The translations under genes were made by a program, and so were the position numbers. The notes below the pieces were generated by a model, which saw only the letters and a list, made by a program, of their open reading frames with translations, made no database searches and was not told the origin of the DNA. Below are positions 19,827 to 29,118 of a stretch of DNA of 64,000 nucleotides, one piece after another; positions within the stretch are counted from its first letter, which is position 1, and every line of letters starts with the position of its first letter. Source of the DNA: Pseudomonas nunensis (GTDB lineage Bacteria; Pseudomonadota; Gammaproteobacteria; Pseudomonadales; Pseudomonadaceae); NCBI RefSeq assembly GCF_024296925.1, contig NZ_CP101125.1:3474501-3538500 (forward strand), written 5' to 3'.

Positions 19827-21185
19827 CTACACCAACCGCTCAATCTTCTGATGCTGCCAGACAAACTTGTAGTAAGCCGTCTGCAACGCCAACATCCCCA
19901 GATACGCCACCGGAAACGCCATCCACACACCCTGCAATCCGTACTTCGCGTCCAATAGATACGCCACCGGCAACTGCACACACAGCACGCAAACAATCGA
20001 AATCGCCATCGGTATCAACACCGTGCCGCTGGCGCGCATGATCCCGCCGATAATCGCCTGGAAGCCAAACACCAACAAACTCCACAACATGATGTGCAAC
20101 AGATGCTCAGCCATTGCCCGAGTCGAGTCCTCGGTCAGGAACAACCCCAACAACCAGTGCGACAACAAATAACCCAACAACACCAAACCACCGGTCAAAC
20201 ACACGTTAATCAACAACCCGGTGCGCAAAATCGGCGTGATCCGCTCCAGCCGTCCCGCCCCAATCGCCTGCGCGCCAAGAATCGACGCGGTGATCGCAAT
20301 CGACAACGCCGGAAACTGCACGTAATTCACAATCTGCGTCACCGCCCCGTACGCCGCCGTCGCCTGCGAACCGTGCTGATTCACCAACGCCAGAATCACC
20401 AACTCCGACGCCGACAACACCACCATCTGCAACCCGGTCGGCAACCCGATACGCAACACCTTGCCCAGAATCTCCAGGTCCAACCGCATCGCCGCAAACA
20501 TCTCCCGATCCGGCGCCAACGGATGCCCCTTGCGAATCAACCGCCACGCCAACCACCCCATCGCCGCCAAATTCCCCGCCAACCCCGCGTACGCCGCACT
20601 CTGAATCCCCATCGGCGCAAAACCCAGCCAACCTTTTATCAAGGCGGGAGTCAGCGCCAAACCGATGCACGTCGAAACGACCAACGCCACCAACGGCGAA
20701 ACCGTATCACTCACCCCGCGCAGCAACTGCGTAAACAACACGTAGACCAACAGCGACGGCATGATCCACATCATCACGTGCGCGTAAGAAACCGCGTCGT
20801 CCAGCACATCGGCTGGGGTGCCCAAGCCTTGCAAGGCAGGCCTTGCGAACACACTGCCCAACACCGCCGCGACCAACCCGATCATCGCGCCCAACAACAG
20901 GGTTGTGGCGGCGATGGTTTTCACCAGATGCGTTTCACGAGCGCCCCAAGCCTGGCCGATGAGCACACCCGCGCCCGCGCCGAGGCCGATGACCAGGGCG
21001 ATGAAGAAGAAGACGATGGGGAACATGCCCGACACCGCTGCTAAAGCTTGGGTGCCTAGCATTTGGCCGATGTAGATGCTGTTTATCGTGCCCGACATGG
21101 ATTGGAGGAAGTTGGAGAGGACCATGGGGGCTAGGAAAAGGAGGTAGGTTTTCCAGAGGGGGGCTGGGTGGGTGGGGGTTTGCAT
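19827..21185 (-). CDS. MATE-family multidrug efflux transporter
   Basis: The 452-residue integral membrane protein has twelve helices in two six-helix MatE halves. The first begins at LFLAPMVLSNFLQSMSGTIN and the second at VLRIGLPTGLQMVVLSASEL. These proteins export cationic drugs or metabolites in exchange for Na+ or H+. ACGGAG precedes the ATG. The gene stands alone, between the lipoprotein terminator and the OLD/helicase operon. Repeated CCAA codon runs in its middle reflect GC-skewed codon choice rather than a frame error. Confidence 0.92.
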   Translation of the reverse strand: MQTPTHPAPLWKTYLLFLAPMVLSNFLQSMSGTINSIYIGQMLGTQALAAVSGMFPIVFFFIALVIGLGAGAGVLIGQAWGARETHLVKTIAATTLLLGAMIGLVAAVLGSVFARPALQGLGTPADVLDDAVSYAHVMMWIMPSLLVYVLFTQLLRGVSDTVSPLVALVVSTCIGLALTPALIKGWLGFAPMGIQSAAYAGLAGNLAAMGWLAWRLIRKGHPLAPDREMFAAMRLDLEILGKVLRIGLPTGLQMVVLSASELVILALVNQHGSQATAAYGAVTQIVNYVQFPALSIAITASILGAQAIGAGRLERITPILRTGLLINVCLTGGLVLLGYLLSHWLLGLFLTEDSTRAMAEHLLHIMLWSLLVFGFQAIIGGIMRASGTVLIPMAISIVCVLCVQLPVAYLLDAKYGLQGVWMAFPVAYLGMLALQTAYYKFVWQHQKIERLV

Positions 21186-21414
21186 TGAGGCTCCGTCTCG
21201 GGGTGGGCTGGGGCTTTGGGGATTCTACGCTAGGGGGCGGGCATCGATGCGTTCCTATTTTGAAGATTTGGGTAGCGAAAAGAATGTATGGTTTCGGCAC
21301 ATAGCAGTCGATTAGTGCCGCAAAAATAAATATGTCTCCATTTTTTCTCTTTTATTGTTATAGGCAGCTACATTGATAGCAGACTGATACTCCTCAGGTT
21401 TTCAAGGACGATCC

Positions 21415-23709
21415 ATGCGCATCCAGCACGTAGAGATATCCAACTTCCGAAAACTGCTTTCTGTGCGAATTGACTTTGCTAATGAGACCACGCTGCTTGT
21501 AGGTGCAAACAACAGCGGCAAATCCTCAGCCATGCTCGCACTCCGGAGATTTTTGGTTTCGAAGGCTTCTGCTTTTCGGCTCCAGGACTTGACTCTTTGT
21601 CATCTCGCCAAGCTGTACGAAATTGGTAAAGAGTGGGAGAACCCACCAGCAAACTTTGAAATTCCTACAGCCAAGGACTGGACAGACTGGCTCCCTAGTC
21701 TGGATATCTGGGTGTCGGCAGACCAAGGAGAGTTCCACTTCATTCGCGATCTTATACCCAGCTTTGCGTGGCGCGGGGGGCTTGTGGGAATGCGTTTCCT
21801 GCTTGAACCAGATGATATGAATACGCTGTACACGGACTATCGCAAGGAGCGCGCTAGGGTTGCAGAGCTTGAGGATGCTATAGGGAAGGAAGACCCGCCT
21901 GGTAGCCCGCTGACACTATGGCCGCAGAGCCTTCATGATTACTTGAACCGTCGCCTTGGAGATAAATTCAAGATTCGTTGGTACCGCCTAGATCCGCAAC
22001 AACTTAAGAAGCCTGACAAGTCGACTCGAATGGCTCAAATGCAGCAACTGAGTCCTACTACCCTGCCCCTAGAAAGCAATCCCCTCAGTGGATTAATTCG
22101 AGTACATGAGATCAATGCACAGCGGGGATTCGGCGACCATTCGGACGACAATCAAGGCGACAACGCTAGACCCAGCGGCGCTCGAAAACTCTCGGAACAA
22201 CTTAGATCCTATTACTCCCGACACCTTGATCCAGGTGACAGCCCAGATATCTCAGATCTCGAAGCGTTGCGGGCGATAGAAGCAGCACAGTCGGCATTCG
22301 ATACCAGGCTAAGTAGCAGCTTCGACACTGCTATTAGAGAGGTCGAGGGATTGGGCTACCCCGGCCGAAATGACCCACGCATCAAAGTCAAAAGTCGCCT
22401 GGCAACAACTGACGGCATGAATCATGAAGCGGCCGTCCTTTTTGAGTTGGATTCAATTCAGGGCGCCCCAGGAGCCCCTCCACTTCATCTACCAGAGACC
22501 GCTAACGGGTTGGGATATCAAAACCTGATATCTATGATTTTCCGGCTGATGGGTTTCAGGGATGAGTGGCTAAGAAAAACCAGAGCCGCCAGCACGGAAG
22601 TTATAGACCGGGTCGAGCCCATCCACCTCGTGCTCATTGAGGAGCCTGAGGCCCACCTTCATGTTCAAGTGCAACAGGTGTTCGTGCGACACGCCTACCA
22701 AGTTCTATGCCGAGACGCTTTGCTTGAACGCTACCCAAATCTGAAGACCCAGCTTTTGGTGAGCACGCACTCTAGCCATGTAACTCATGAAGTGGAGTAC
22801 CAGAACCTTAGGTACTTCAGGCGACTCCCAGCTGGAATGTATGGCATCGGCGTACCGGTGTCGACGGTCTCTAATCTCTCTAACGTTTTCGGCGAAGAAA
22901 CAAAGACGAAAGAGTTCGTAACTAGGTATCTGCGGGCACAGCACGCAGACATATTCTTCGCCGACGCCGTTATCTTGGTAGAGGGCTCAGCAGAGCGAAT
23001 GATGCTGCCGCATTTTTTGCGGAATAAGTTTCCATTTCTTGACCGCTGCTACATCACAACCCTCGATATCGGTGGCAGTCACGCACACCGACTAAGACCT
23101 TTAGTTGACGCCCTTGGCATACTCACCCTTGTTATTACAGACCTCGATGCAGGGCTTAATAAAGCCGCAAAACCGGTGCAAAGAAACGCAAATCAGATTA
23201 CGAACAACCCGACATTGCGGAGCTGGATGAAGCTGATGCATCTGGGCAGCACAGTGGATGAGTTGCTTGAGCTGCCTGCGAACCAAAAAGAGCACGAGAT
23301 CGACGAACTGTACTCGGTACGCATCGCCTATCAAACTCCTATTCCCACCCACCTGCCGGCTTCTGGTGAAGCAATACAAGCTCTTCCAAATACCTTTGAA
23401 GACAGCTTTGTGCTTAGCAACGCTGGTCACTTTGCGGAAAAGACAGGGACAACCGGTTTAATGAAGGCTTTCGTTAAAGTTTTGAATGAATCGCAAACAT
23501 CGGAAGCTGTCGGGGAAGGTTTTTTCAACGAATTACGCGAAGGAAAGAAAGCAGAGTTTGTGTTACTCGTTTTAGCTGACAAAAACTTTCCCAGCCTAAA
23601 AATCCCTGAATACATCAGTGAAGGCCTCAACTGGCTTGATTCCAAATTGCGAAGCAAGCAAAGAGAGCTGCTGGTAATTCCGCCCGAGGCCGCGGAGGTA
23701 ACGCCATGA
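21415..23709 (+). CDS. Class 2 OLD-family nuclease: AAA ATPase plus Toprim (Gabija GajA-like)
   Basis: The 764-residue protein begins with an SMC/ABC-type ATPase: Walker A GANNSGKSS (residues 30-38), Walker B VLIEEPEAHLHV with Glu409/410, and the H-loop STHSSH at 450-455. It continues with a Toprim nuclease domain: VILVEGSAER with Glu523, and VITDLDAG with Asp576/578. It shares a four-base ATGA overlap with a UvrD-like helicase gene, the gene pair that defines Gabija anti-phage defence and class 2 OLD nucleases. It is about 190 residues longer than the characterised Bacillus GajA (578 residues); the extra length lies between the Walker motifs (roughly 140-400) and in the C-terminal tail. AAGGA precedes the ATG. 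GC is clearly lower than in the flanks, a sign of transfer. Confidence 0.85.
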   Translation: MRIQHVEISNFRKLLSVRIDFANETTLLVGANNSGKSSAMLALRRFLVSKASAFRLQDLTLCHLAKLYEIGKEWENPPANFEIPTAKDWTDWLPSLDIWVSADQGEFHFIRDLIPSFAWRGGLVGMRFLLEPDDMNTLYTDYRKERARVAELEDAIGKEDPPGSPLTLWPQSLHDYLNRRLGDKFKIRWYRLDPQQLKKPDKSTRMAQMQQLSPTTLPLESNPLSGLIRVHEINAQRGFGDHSDDNQGDNARPSGARKLSEQLRSYYSRHLDPGDSPDISDLEALRAIEAAQSAFDTRLSSSFDTAIREVEGLGYPGRNDPRIKVKSRLATTDGMNHEAAVLFELDSIQGAPGAPPLHLPETANGLGYQNLISMIFRLMGFRDEWLRKTRAASTEVIDRVEPIHLVLIEEPEAHLHVQVQQVFVRHAYQVLCRDALLERYPNLKTQLLVSTHSSHVTHEVEYQNLRYFRRLPAGMYGIGVPVSTVSNLSNVFGEETKTKEFVTRYLRAQHADIFFADAVILVEGSAERMMLPHFLRNKFPFLDRCYITTLDIGGSHAHRLRPLVDALGILTLVITDLDAGLNKAAKPVQRNANQITNNPTLRSWMKLMHLGSTVDELLELPANQKEHEIDELYSVRIAYQTPIPTHLPASGEAIQALPNTFEDSFVLSNAGHFAEKTGTTGLMKAFVKVLNESQTSEAVGEGFFNELREGKKAEFVLLVLADKNFPSLKIPEYISEGLNWLDSKLRSKQRELLVIPPEAAEVTP

Positions 23710-25553
23710 GCGAGGCAGCGGTCGCGGATGCCGACACCACTATGCAGGCCTGCCTGAACTTGACAAATCCGAAGAGTTTTTTTCTTTACGCAGGTGCCGG
23801 CTCAGGAAAAACTCACTCACTAGTAGAGGCTATCCGCGAACTCAAAAATCGCGAGCGAGAACGCCTGACGTTCGAGGGCCGGCGCATTGCGGTGATCACC
23901 TATACAAATGCGGCCTGCGACGAAATTCTTCGGAGGCTAGAGTTCGATTCACTCGTGGAAGTCTCGACCATTCACGCGTTCGCATGGCGTCTAATCCAAG
24001 GATTCGACAACGAGATCAGAGAGTGGCTAAGGATCAAACTTGCCCAGGACATTGAGAAGATCGAGGGCGAGCTAGCCCGCTCGAGAGGTGACAATAAAAC
24101 CTCTCGAGGAAACAGACGGAAGCTACAAAGCAAAACCCGCAGACTTGAGACTCTCGACGAGATTACGAAGTTCGTCTACAGCCCCACGGGTGACAATAGA
24201 GAGCGGCAAGCACTTAATCACGATGAGGTAATCAAATTAACTGCAGCATTCGTTCCTGAACGCCCTTTGTTGGATGTTCTGGTAGACCGCTACCCAGTTG
24301 TATTGATCGACGAAAGCCAGGACACCCACGCTCCAGTAATGCAGGCTTTTCTGAAGGTCCAGCAATTGGCGCAGACACGCTTCTGCCTAGGGCTAATGGG
24401 CGACACCATGCAACAGATTTACGGCCATGGAGTAACGCGCCTTGATAAAGCGATACCGGGTGACTGGCTGAAACCTGAAAAAGTCGTTAATCGCCGCTGC
24501 CCTCGTAGAGTGGTCGACCTGATCAACGTAATTCGAAGCACTGCAGACACTCATCAGCAGACCTCAAAGCCTGATGCCATTGAAGGTGTAGTGCGCATGT
24601 ACTGCATTAGTCAAAGCCAAGAACAGGCACCAAATCTTGAGGAAGGCATCGCTCATTCGATGGCTGCAATAACCAACGACGGCGAATGGGCCACCGGCCC
24701 TGATGGCCGAAAGACCTTGATCCTCGAACATAAGATGGCTGGACGGCGGATGGGCTTCGAGAAACTGTTCACGCCCCTATACGCGGTTGAGCACCTTCAA
24801 ACAGGCTTGCTGGATGGAACCCTGCCCGCACTTCGCGTTTTCAGCGAAGGCGTTCTTCCCATCCTTACCGCAAAGGATGATCACTTCCTTCTGCTTGAAG
24901 CCGTACGCTCTCGCTCACCCTTGCTCAGCAAGGACGCGATGCAATCAACAGGGGATCAATCGGCTCACATGCAGCATGTAGAGGACGCGACGCATGCCCT
25001 GCTCGCCCTTTTCGAATCAAACGATCCAACACTGATCGAGGTCGCAACGCTTCTGCTGCAAACCCAACTGCTTGATGTCCCTGACAATCTGGTTGGGGCA
25101 ATGGTGTTGGGAGCTCCTGGTGAGGCTCCAGATCCTGAAGATACGAACGCGATGACCAACTACGCCTATCAGCAATTCCTTGAGCGTCCATTTTCGGAGC
25201 TGGCAGCCTTTGCGAGTTATGCGGATGGCCTTTCACCCTATGGCACACATCAAGGTGTAAAGGGACTAGAGTTTCCACGGGTCATGGTTGTCATCAACGA
25301 TGAGGAGGCAGGCGGCTTCTTATTCAGCTACGACAAATTGCTGGGTGTAAAAGAACCAACGAAGACTGATCGGGACAACGAGCGTGACGGCAAGGACAAT
25401 GCACTAGCACGTACTCGTAGGCTACTTTACGTGACGTGTAGTCGGGCTGAAAAAAGCCTGGCGATTGTCGTATACACACCCCAGCCGACCCTGGCCAAGC
25501 GAAACGTAGTTGCTGCTGGCTGGCTTCAGGAGAGCGAGGTCGAAATCCTGTGA
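23706..25553 (+). CDS. UvrD/Rep-like superfamily 1 helicase (Gabija GajB-like)
   Basis: The 615-residue protein has the whole set of SF1A helicase motifs: Walker A YAGAGSGKTHS (Lys35), Ia AVITYTNAACDEIL, II VLIDESQD (Asp202/Glu203), III LGLMGDTMQQIYGHG, V GTHQGVKGLEFPRVMVV, and VI TRRLLYVTCSRAEK. Its ATG lies inside the stop of the OLD-type gene, so the two are translationally coupled. In characterised Gabija systems the helicase-like subunit joins a GajA tetramer to form the defence complex. Here it is longer than the Bacillus GajB (494 residues). The gene has the same lowered GC as its partner. No tail promoter or third gene is evident. Confidence 0.85.
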   Translation: MSEAAVADADTTMQACLNLTNPKSFFLYAGAGSGKTHSLVEAIRELKNRERERLTFEGRRIAVITYTNAACDEILRRLEFDSLVEVSTIHAFAWRLIQGFDNEIREWLRIKLAQDIEKIEGELARSRGDNKTSRGNRRKLQSKTRRLETLDEITKFVYSPTGDNRERQALNHDEVIKLTAAFVPERPLLDVLVDRYPVVLIDESQDTHAPVMQAFLKVQQLAQTRFCLGLMGDTMQQIYGHGVTRLDKAIPGDWLKPEKVVNRRCPRRVVDLINVIRSTADTHQQTSKPDAIEGVVRMYCISQSQEQAPNLEEGIAHSMAAITNDGEWATGPDGRKTLILEHKMAGRRMGFEKLFTPLYAVEHLQTGLLDGTLPALRVFSEGVLPILTAKDDHFLLLEAVRSRSPLLSKDAMQSTGDQSAHMQHVEDATHALLALFESNDPTLIEVATLLLQTQLLDVPDNLVGAMVLGAPGEAPDPEDTNAMTNYAYQQFLERPFSELAAFASYADGLSPYGTHQGVKGLEFPRVMVVINDEEAGGFLFSYDKLLGVKEPTKTDRDNERDGKDNALARTRRLLYVTCSRAEKSLAIVVYTPQPTLAKRNVVAAGWLQESEVEIL

Positions 25554-25729
25554 GGCTTCCTCCCTGGTCTTTAGACAGGTCCATCCGAAGCCGAGATCAA
25601 AGGGCAGTTCAGCGTAACTCCAAAAAGTATTCAAGAAATTCCGATTGTAAAATGTAAACCCGTTTGGCGGCTGCTTCGGGGGGTGGCGACTTATGAGCGT
25701 TAGCTGCGCTTTGTGGGGAGTGCTAATAC

Positions 25730-25990
25730 GTGCCTATCACCGGAATCGACCTGGTCCCGGCTTCCCTGCTCATCGACACCCACGCTCCACTCGACGTCCT
25801 GCAAGCCATGGCCGATTACCGTATTCGCACGGTCACGCAGGTACTGGAAAACATCGCCTACCGCGCCGAGGCCGGTTGCGACACGGTGGTACTGGCAGAC
25901 TTCTCCAAGCTGTTAGTCATTCCATTACGCGACGGTTGCGACTTGATGGATGTGATCGGTCGGCGTTTGCGGGCGCAGGTTAAGGCGTAA
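25730..25990 (+). CDS. Small conserved-looking hypothetical protein
   Basis: A GTG start at 25730 with GGGGAG nine bases before it gives 86 residues. The sequence is compact and amphipathic (TVTQVLENIAYRAEAGCDTV, then LADFSKLLVIPLRDG) with no signal peptide or membrane segment. I do not recognise the family. Codon use and GC are those of the host chromosome rather than of the OLD/helicase pair just upstream, so it marks the right edge of the inserted region. A terminator follows directly, which supports it as a real gene. Confidence 0.6.
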   Translation: MPITGIDLVPASLLIDTHAPLDVLQAMADYRIRTVTQVLENIAYRAEAGCDTVVLADFSKLLVIPLRDGCDLMDVIGRRLRAQVKA

Positions 25991-25993
25991 ATG

Positions 25994-26026
25994 AAAACGG
26001 GCGCTGTGATGGCGCCCGTTTTTTTG
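25994..26026 (+). terminator. Rho-independent terminator after the 86-residue gene
   Basis: ACGGGCGC-TGTGAT-GGCGCCCGT is followed by TTTTTTT and preceded by AAAA. A near-copy follows the next gene at 26519. Confidence 0.88.
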
Positions 26027-26085
26027 TGTCCGTGATGCCGTAGCATGGTGGGTCTTGCCTCTCCCCTTCTTTTGTCGAGTAACCG

Positions 26086-26493
26086 ATGAACATGGATGAA
26101 TTTCATCAAGGCAGCTGTCTCTGTGGCGCGGTGCGCTATGAAGTTTCGGGTCAACTAAAAGCCGTGTCCCACTGTCATTGCAGCAAATGCCGAAAGGCCC
26201 ATGGCGCCGCATTCGCGACGTACGCCAGCGTTCCCCGGTCGGACATTTCCATCGCGAGCAGTGTCGACGCGCTGAAGCGTTATCAATCGTCAGCCGGGGT
26301 CACGCGGCAGTTTTGTTCGAGCTGTGGGACTTCGTTGTTCTGGTCGGATTCGAATGGTGCGTTTGCGGATTGGATTTCGATTGCGGTCGGTACGCTTGAT
26401 ACGCCGTTCAACCCGCCCAAGCAGAAACACGTGTGTGTCTCGTCGAAAGCCTCCTGGTTTGAAATAGAGGATCGTTGGCCTCAAGAGGGTTGA
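26086..26493 (+). CDS. GFA (CENP-V/Gfa) domain zinc protein
   Basis: The 135-residue protein is a single GFA domain: GSCLCGAVRYEV gives the first Cys pair, CHCSKCRKAHG the second cluster and FCSSCGTSLFW the third. These are the zinc ligands of the glutathione-dependent formaldehyde-activating enzyme family. Family members are generally small-thiol or aldehyde-related proteins with mostly undefined substrates. It stands alone between two nearly identical terminators. Confidence 0.93.
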   Translation: MNMDEFHQGSCLCGAVRYEVSGQLKAVSHCHCSKCRKAHGAAFATYASVPRSDISIASSVDALKRYQSSAGVTRQFCSSCGTSLFWSDSNGAFADWISIAVGTLDTPFNPPKQKHVCVSSKASWFEIEDRWPQEG

Positions 26494-26518
26494 TGGTTGC
26501 TTGTTCGATTTGAATGAT

Positions 26519-26549
26519 AAAAACGGGCGCCGTGATGGCGCCCTTTTTT
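26519..26549 (+). terminator. Rho-independent terminator after the GFA gene
   Basis: AAACGGGCGC-CGTGAT-GGCGCCC followed by TTTTTT. The stem and loop are almost the same as at 25994-26026. Confidence 0.88.
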
Positions 26550-26749
26550 GGGTTTGCGCGTAATGAATTTCGGTTGTTTGCAGCGCACCCATCATCGTGA
26601 TTTCCGCTCGTATTTGCGCCCCAGCGACCCCGTCTGATTGCCCGGCCAGCCCTTCCTGATGCGCCGTCCTTCACTCTGCAAATGTGAAAAATTTGTTAAA
26701 TCCCTGTCCGCAAAGGGTTTTTACAAGCGAAACAATCTGACACACTCGC

Positions 26750-26777
26750 GAGAATAATTCTCAATACGATTATCATT
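26750..26777. promoter_or_regulatory. Fur box upstream of the TonB receptor
   Basis: GAGAATAATTCTC (26750-26762) runs directly into AATACGATTATCATT. Together they resemble the Fur consensus GATAATGATAATCATTATC in overlapping hexamers. The site lies 33-60 bp before the ATG at 26810, so iron repression is expected. Confidence 0.75.
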
Positions 26778-26809
26778 GCCAAGGACGGCCGTCAGGGAGA
26801 GTCAGATTC

Positions 26810-28966
26810 ATGCTTGGGCATCAACCGCAAAGCCGCACGCCTTTTTCACCTGGTCTTCTGGCCGTTGCCATCTACTTCGCAAGCACTCATGCCGCTATCG
26901 CCGCTGAAACCGCGAACCCGCCCGCAACGCTGGTACTGGATGCAACCAGCATCACCAGCGAGCAGCTGGGTGCGACCACCGAAGGCACCGGTTCCTACAC
27001 CACCGGGCCGATGCAGACTGCCACCAAGTTGCCGTTGACCATGCGTGAAACCCCGCAAGCCGTGACGGTGATTACCCGTCAGCGCATGGACGATCAGGCC
27101 ATGACCAGCGTGAACGATGTGGTGAAGAACACGCCCGGCCTGTTCCTCAGTCAGTCCAGCGGGCCGGGTCGTCAGACTTACAGTTCTCGCGGTTTCGACA
27201 TCGACAACATCATGTACGACGGTCTGCCGAGTTCCTATTCGGGCTACACCATGGGCGTGCAGCCTAACCTGGCGATGTTTGATCGCGTGGAGGTGATTCG
27301 CGGTGCCACGGGGCTGGTCACCGGCGCTGGCAATCCGTCGGCGGCGATCAATATGGTGCGCAAACGCCCGACGTTCACGCCGCAGCTCAGCCTGACGGGT
27401 GCGGCCGGCAGTTGGGATGATTATCGCGGCGAGTTTGATGCTTCCGGTCCGCTCAACGACAGCGGTACGTTGCGCGGAAGGATGGTCGGTTCTTACCGGG
27501 ATGCCGACAGTTTCCGCGACAAGGAGCAAAGCGACCACGGCCTGTTTTACGGGATTGCGGAAGCGGATCTGAGCGACAGTACCACCGCGTCCCTGGGCTT
27601 CTCTCGCCAAGAGGACCAGACCAATTTCTTCTGGGGCGGTTTGCCGCTCGGCACGGACGGTCACCACCTGAATCTGCCCCGCTCCACGTATCCCGGCACG
27701 GATTGGGAAAACAAAAAGCTGCGGGTCGACACGGTGTTCGGTGACATCGAGCATAGCTTCGACAATGACTGGAAATTGCACTTCGCTGGCTCGACGTCAA
27801 CGCTGGACGGCATGTTCTCCGGGACTTACCTGTCGCGCTACGACGGTCCGCTGGAGACTACTGCGTGGCAATCGAGGCAGGACGAAAAGCAGACCGCGTT
27901 CGATACCTATGCCAGCGGCCCGGTGGAAGCGTTCGGGCGCACGCATGAGGTGGTGATCGGCACCAGCAAGCGCATTTACGACAACACCAGCAAAAACTAC
28001 AGCCCTTACGACACCGGGTTGCCGATCGGCGCGCCGAAACCGGATTTCGTGCGTGACGGCAAAACCCACAACATCACCACTCAGGACGCCGTTTACCTGA
28101 CCACTCGCTTGAGCCTGGCTGATCCGCTCACGTTGATTCTCGGCGGCCGCCTGGACTGGTATGACTACGACGACCGCTCGGGGGACGGCGACTATAAGGT
28201 CACGCGCAACCTGACGCGCTACGGCGGCCTGATCTACAAGCTCGACGATCACCATTCCGTGTACGCCAGCTACACCGACATTTTCACACCGCAAACCTCG
28301 CAGGATCTTTCCGGCAAATTGCTTGATCCGATCGTGGGAGAAAACTACGAAATCGGCATCAAGGGCGAGTACTTCGATGGCGCGCTCAACGCCAGCCTCG
28401 CGGTGTTCCAGACCGACCAGAAAAACCGCTCCACCGAAGCCGCCACTCAACTGGGTTGCCCGGTCCTGACCTGCTACGAAGCCTCCGGCCTGGTGCGCAG
28501 CCAAGGGATCGACATGGAACTGCAAGGCGCGCTGACCGAAAACTGGCAGGTCGGCGCCGGCTACACCTACACCCGCGCCCACTACATCAAGGACTCCGAC
28601 CCGGCCAACAAGAATCAGCGTTTCGAGACTGACACGCCTGAGCATCTGTTCAAGCTTTCGACCGTCTACCACCTCCAGGGCCAGCTGGAAAAACTCCGTG
28701 TGGGTGGCAACGTCTATTGGCAAAGCCGCATGTACAACGACGTCGCTGTGGCCAATGGGACTTATCGGCTTGAACAAGGCAGCTACGCCGTGGCCGACTT
28801 GATGGCGGGTTATCAGGTGACCAAGCATCTGGACTTGCAACTGAACGCCAACAACATCTTCGACCGCGTTTACTACGCGGCGATTGGCAGCAGCACTGTG
28901 TGGGGCTCCACGGATACCTATGGCGATCCGCGCAGTTATCGGCTGACGGCGAAGTACAGTTTCTGA
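26810..28966 (+). CDS. TonB-dependent siderophore receptor
   Basis: The 718-residue outer-membrane receptor has a signal peptide (LLAVAIYFASTHAAIAA), a plug domain beginning at about residue 75 (TMRETPQAVTVITRQRMDDQ; FDRVEVIRGATGLVTGAGNP) and a 22-strand barrel ending in TAKYSF with the terminal Phe. The plug matches the FhuE/FpvA-type ferric-siderophore receptors. There is no N-terminal signalling (STN) extension, and no FecI/FecR pair lies nearby, so it is regulated by iron through the Fur box rather than by surface signalling. The Cys pair in LGCPVLTCYE may form an extracellular-loop disulfide. The siderophore is unknown. Confidence 0.93.
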   Translation: MLGHQPQSRTPFSPGLLAVAIYFASTHAAIAAETANPPATLVLDATSITSEQLGATTEGTGSYTTGPMQTATKLPLTMRETPQAVTVITRQRMDDQAMTSVNDVVKNTPGLFLSQSSGPGRQTYSSRGFDIDNIMYDGLPSSYSGYTMGVQPNLAMFDRVEVIRGATGLVTGAGNPSAAINMVRKRPTFTPQLSLTGAAGSWDDYRGEFDASGPLNDSGTLRGRMVGSYRDADSFRDKEQSDHGLFYGIAEADLSDSTTASLGFSRQEDQTNFFWGGLPLGTDGHHLNLPRSTYPGTDWENKKLRVDTVFGDIEHSFDNDWKLHFAGSTSTLDGMFSGTYLSRYDGPLETTAWQSRQDEKQTAFDTYASGPVEAFGRTHEVVIGTSKRIYDNTSKNYSPYDTGLPIGAPKPDFVRDGKTHNITTQDAVYLTTRLSLADPLTLILGGRLDWYDYDDRSGDGDYKVTRNLTRYGGLIYKLDDHHSVYASYTDIFTPQTSQDLSGKLLDPIVGENYEIGIKGEYFDGALNASLAVFQTDQKNRSTEAATQLGCPVLTCYEASGLVRSQGIDMELQGALTENWQVGAGYTYTRAHYIKDSDPANKNQRFETDTPEHLFKLSTVYHLQGQLEKLRVGGNVYWQSRMYNDVAVANGTYRLEQGSYAVADLMAGYQVTKHLDLQLNANNIFDRVYYAAIGSSTVWGSTDTYGDPRSYRLTAKYSF

Positions 28967-29019
28967 CGATAAGAGAGCCGTTGGACTCAGGTGCAGGCGA
29001 TGGTTGTTCAACCATCGCC

Positions 29020-29118
29020 AACGTCGATAGTCACCATCACGTCAATGAAGTTCTCATAAAAAATCCTCGGCGTAACATCCGCTCCATACCCAACTAACAA
29101 CACCCGGAGCACACGATC
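29020..29118 (+). promoter_or_regulatory. Conserved leader of repeat-protein gene, copy 1
   Basis: About 100 bp before the ATG are shared, with few changes, with the sequence before the paralogues at 33444 and 61658. Conserved blocks include TCAATGAAGTTCTC, GGCGTAACATC, CTCCATACC and CCGGAGCACAC. It presumably carries the common promoter and ribosome site. No regulator can be named. Confidence 0.65.

Noticed and set aside
20094..21044. 316-codon plus-strand frame rich in Arg, Gln and His
   Set aside because: Antisense shadow of the MATE gene, explained by its CAA/CCA-rich reverse strand.
21241..21414. tRNA or attachment site to the left of the Gabija-like pair
   Set aside because: No cloverleaf or repeat is seen; only an AT-rich promoter region.
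27797..29011. 404-codon minus-strand frame
   Set aside because: It is antisense to the TonB receptor and shows no domain or start signal.
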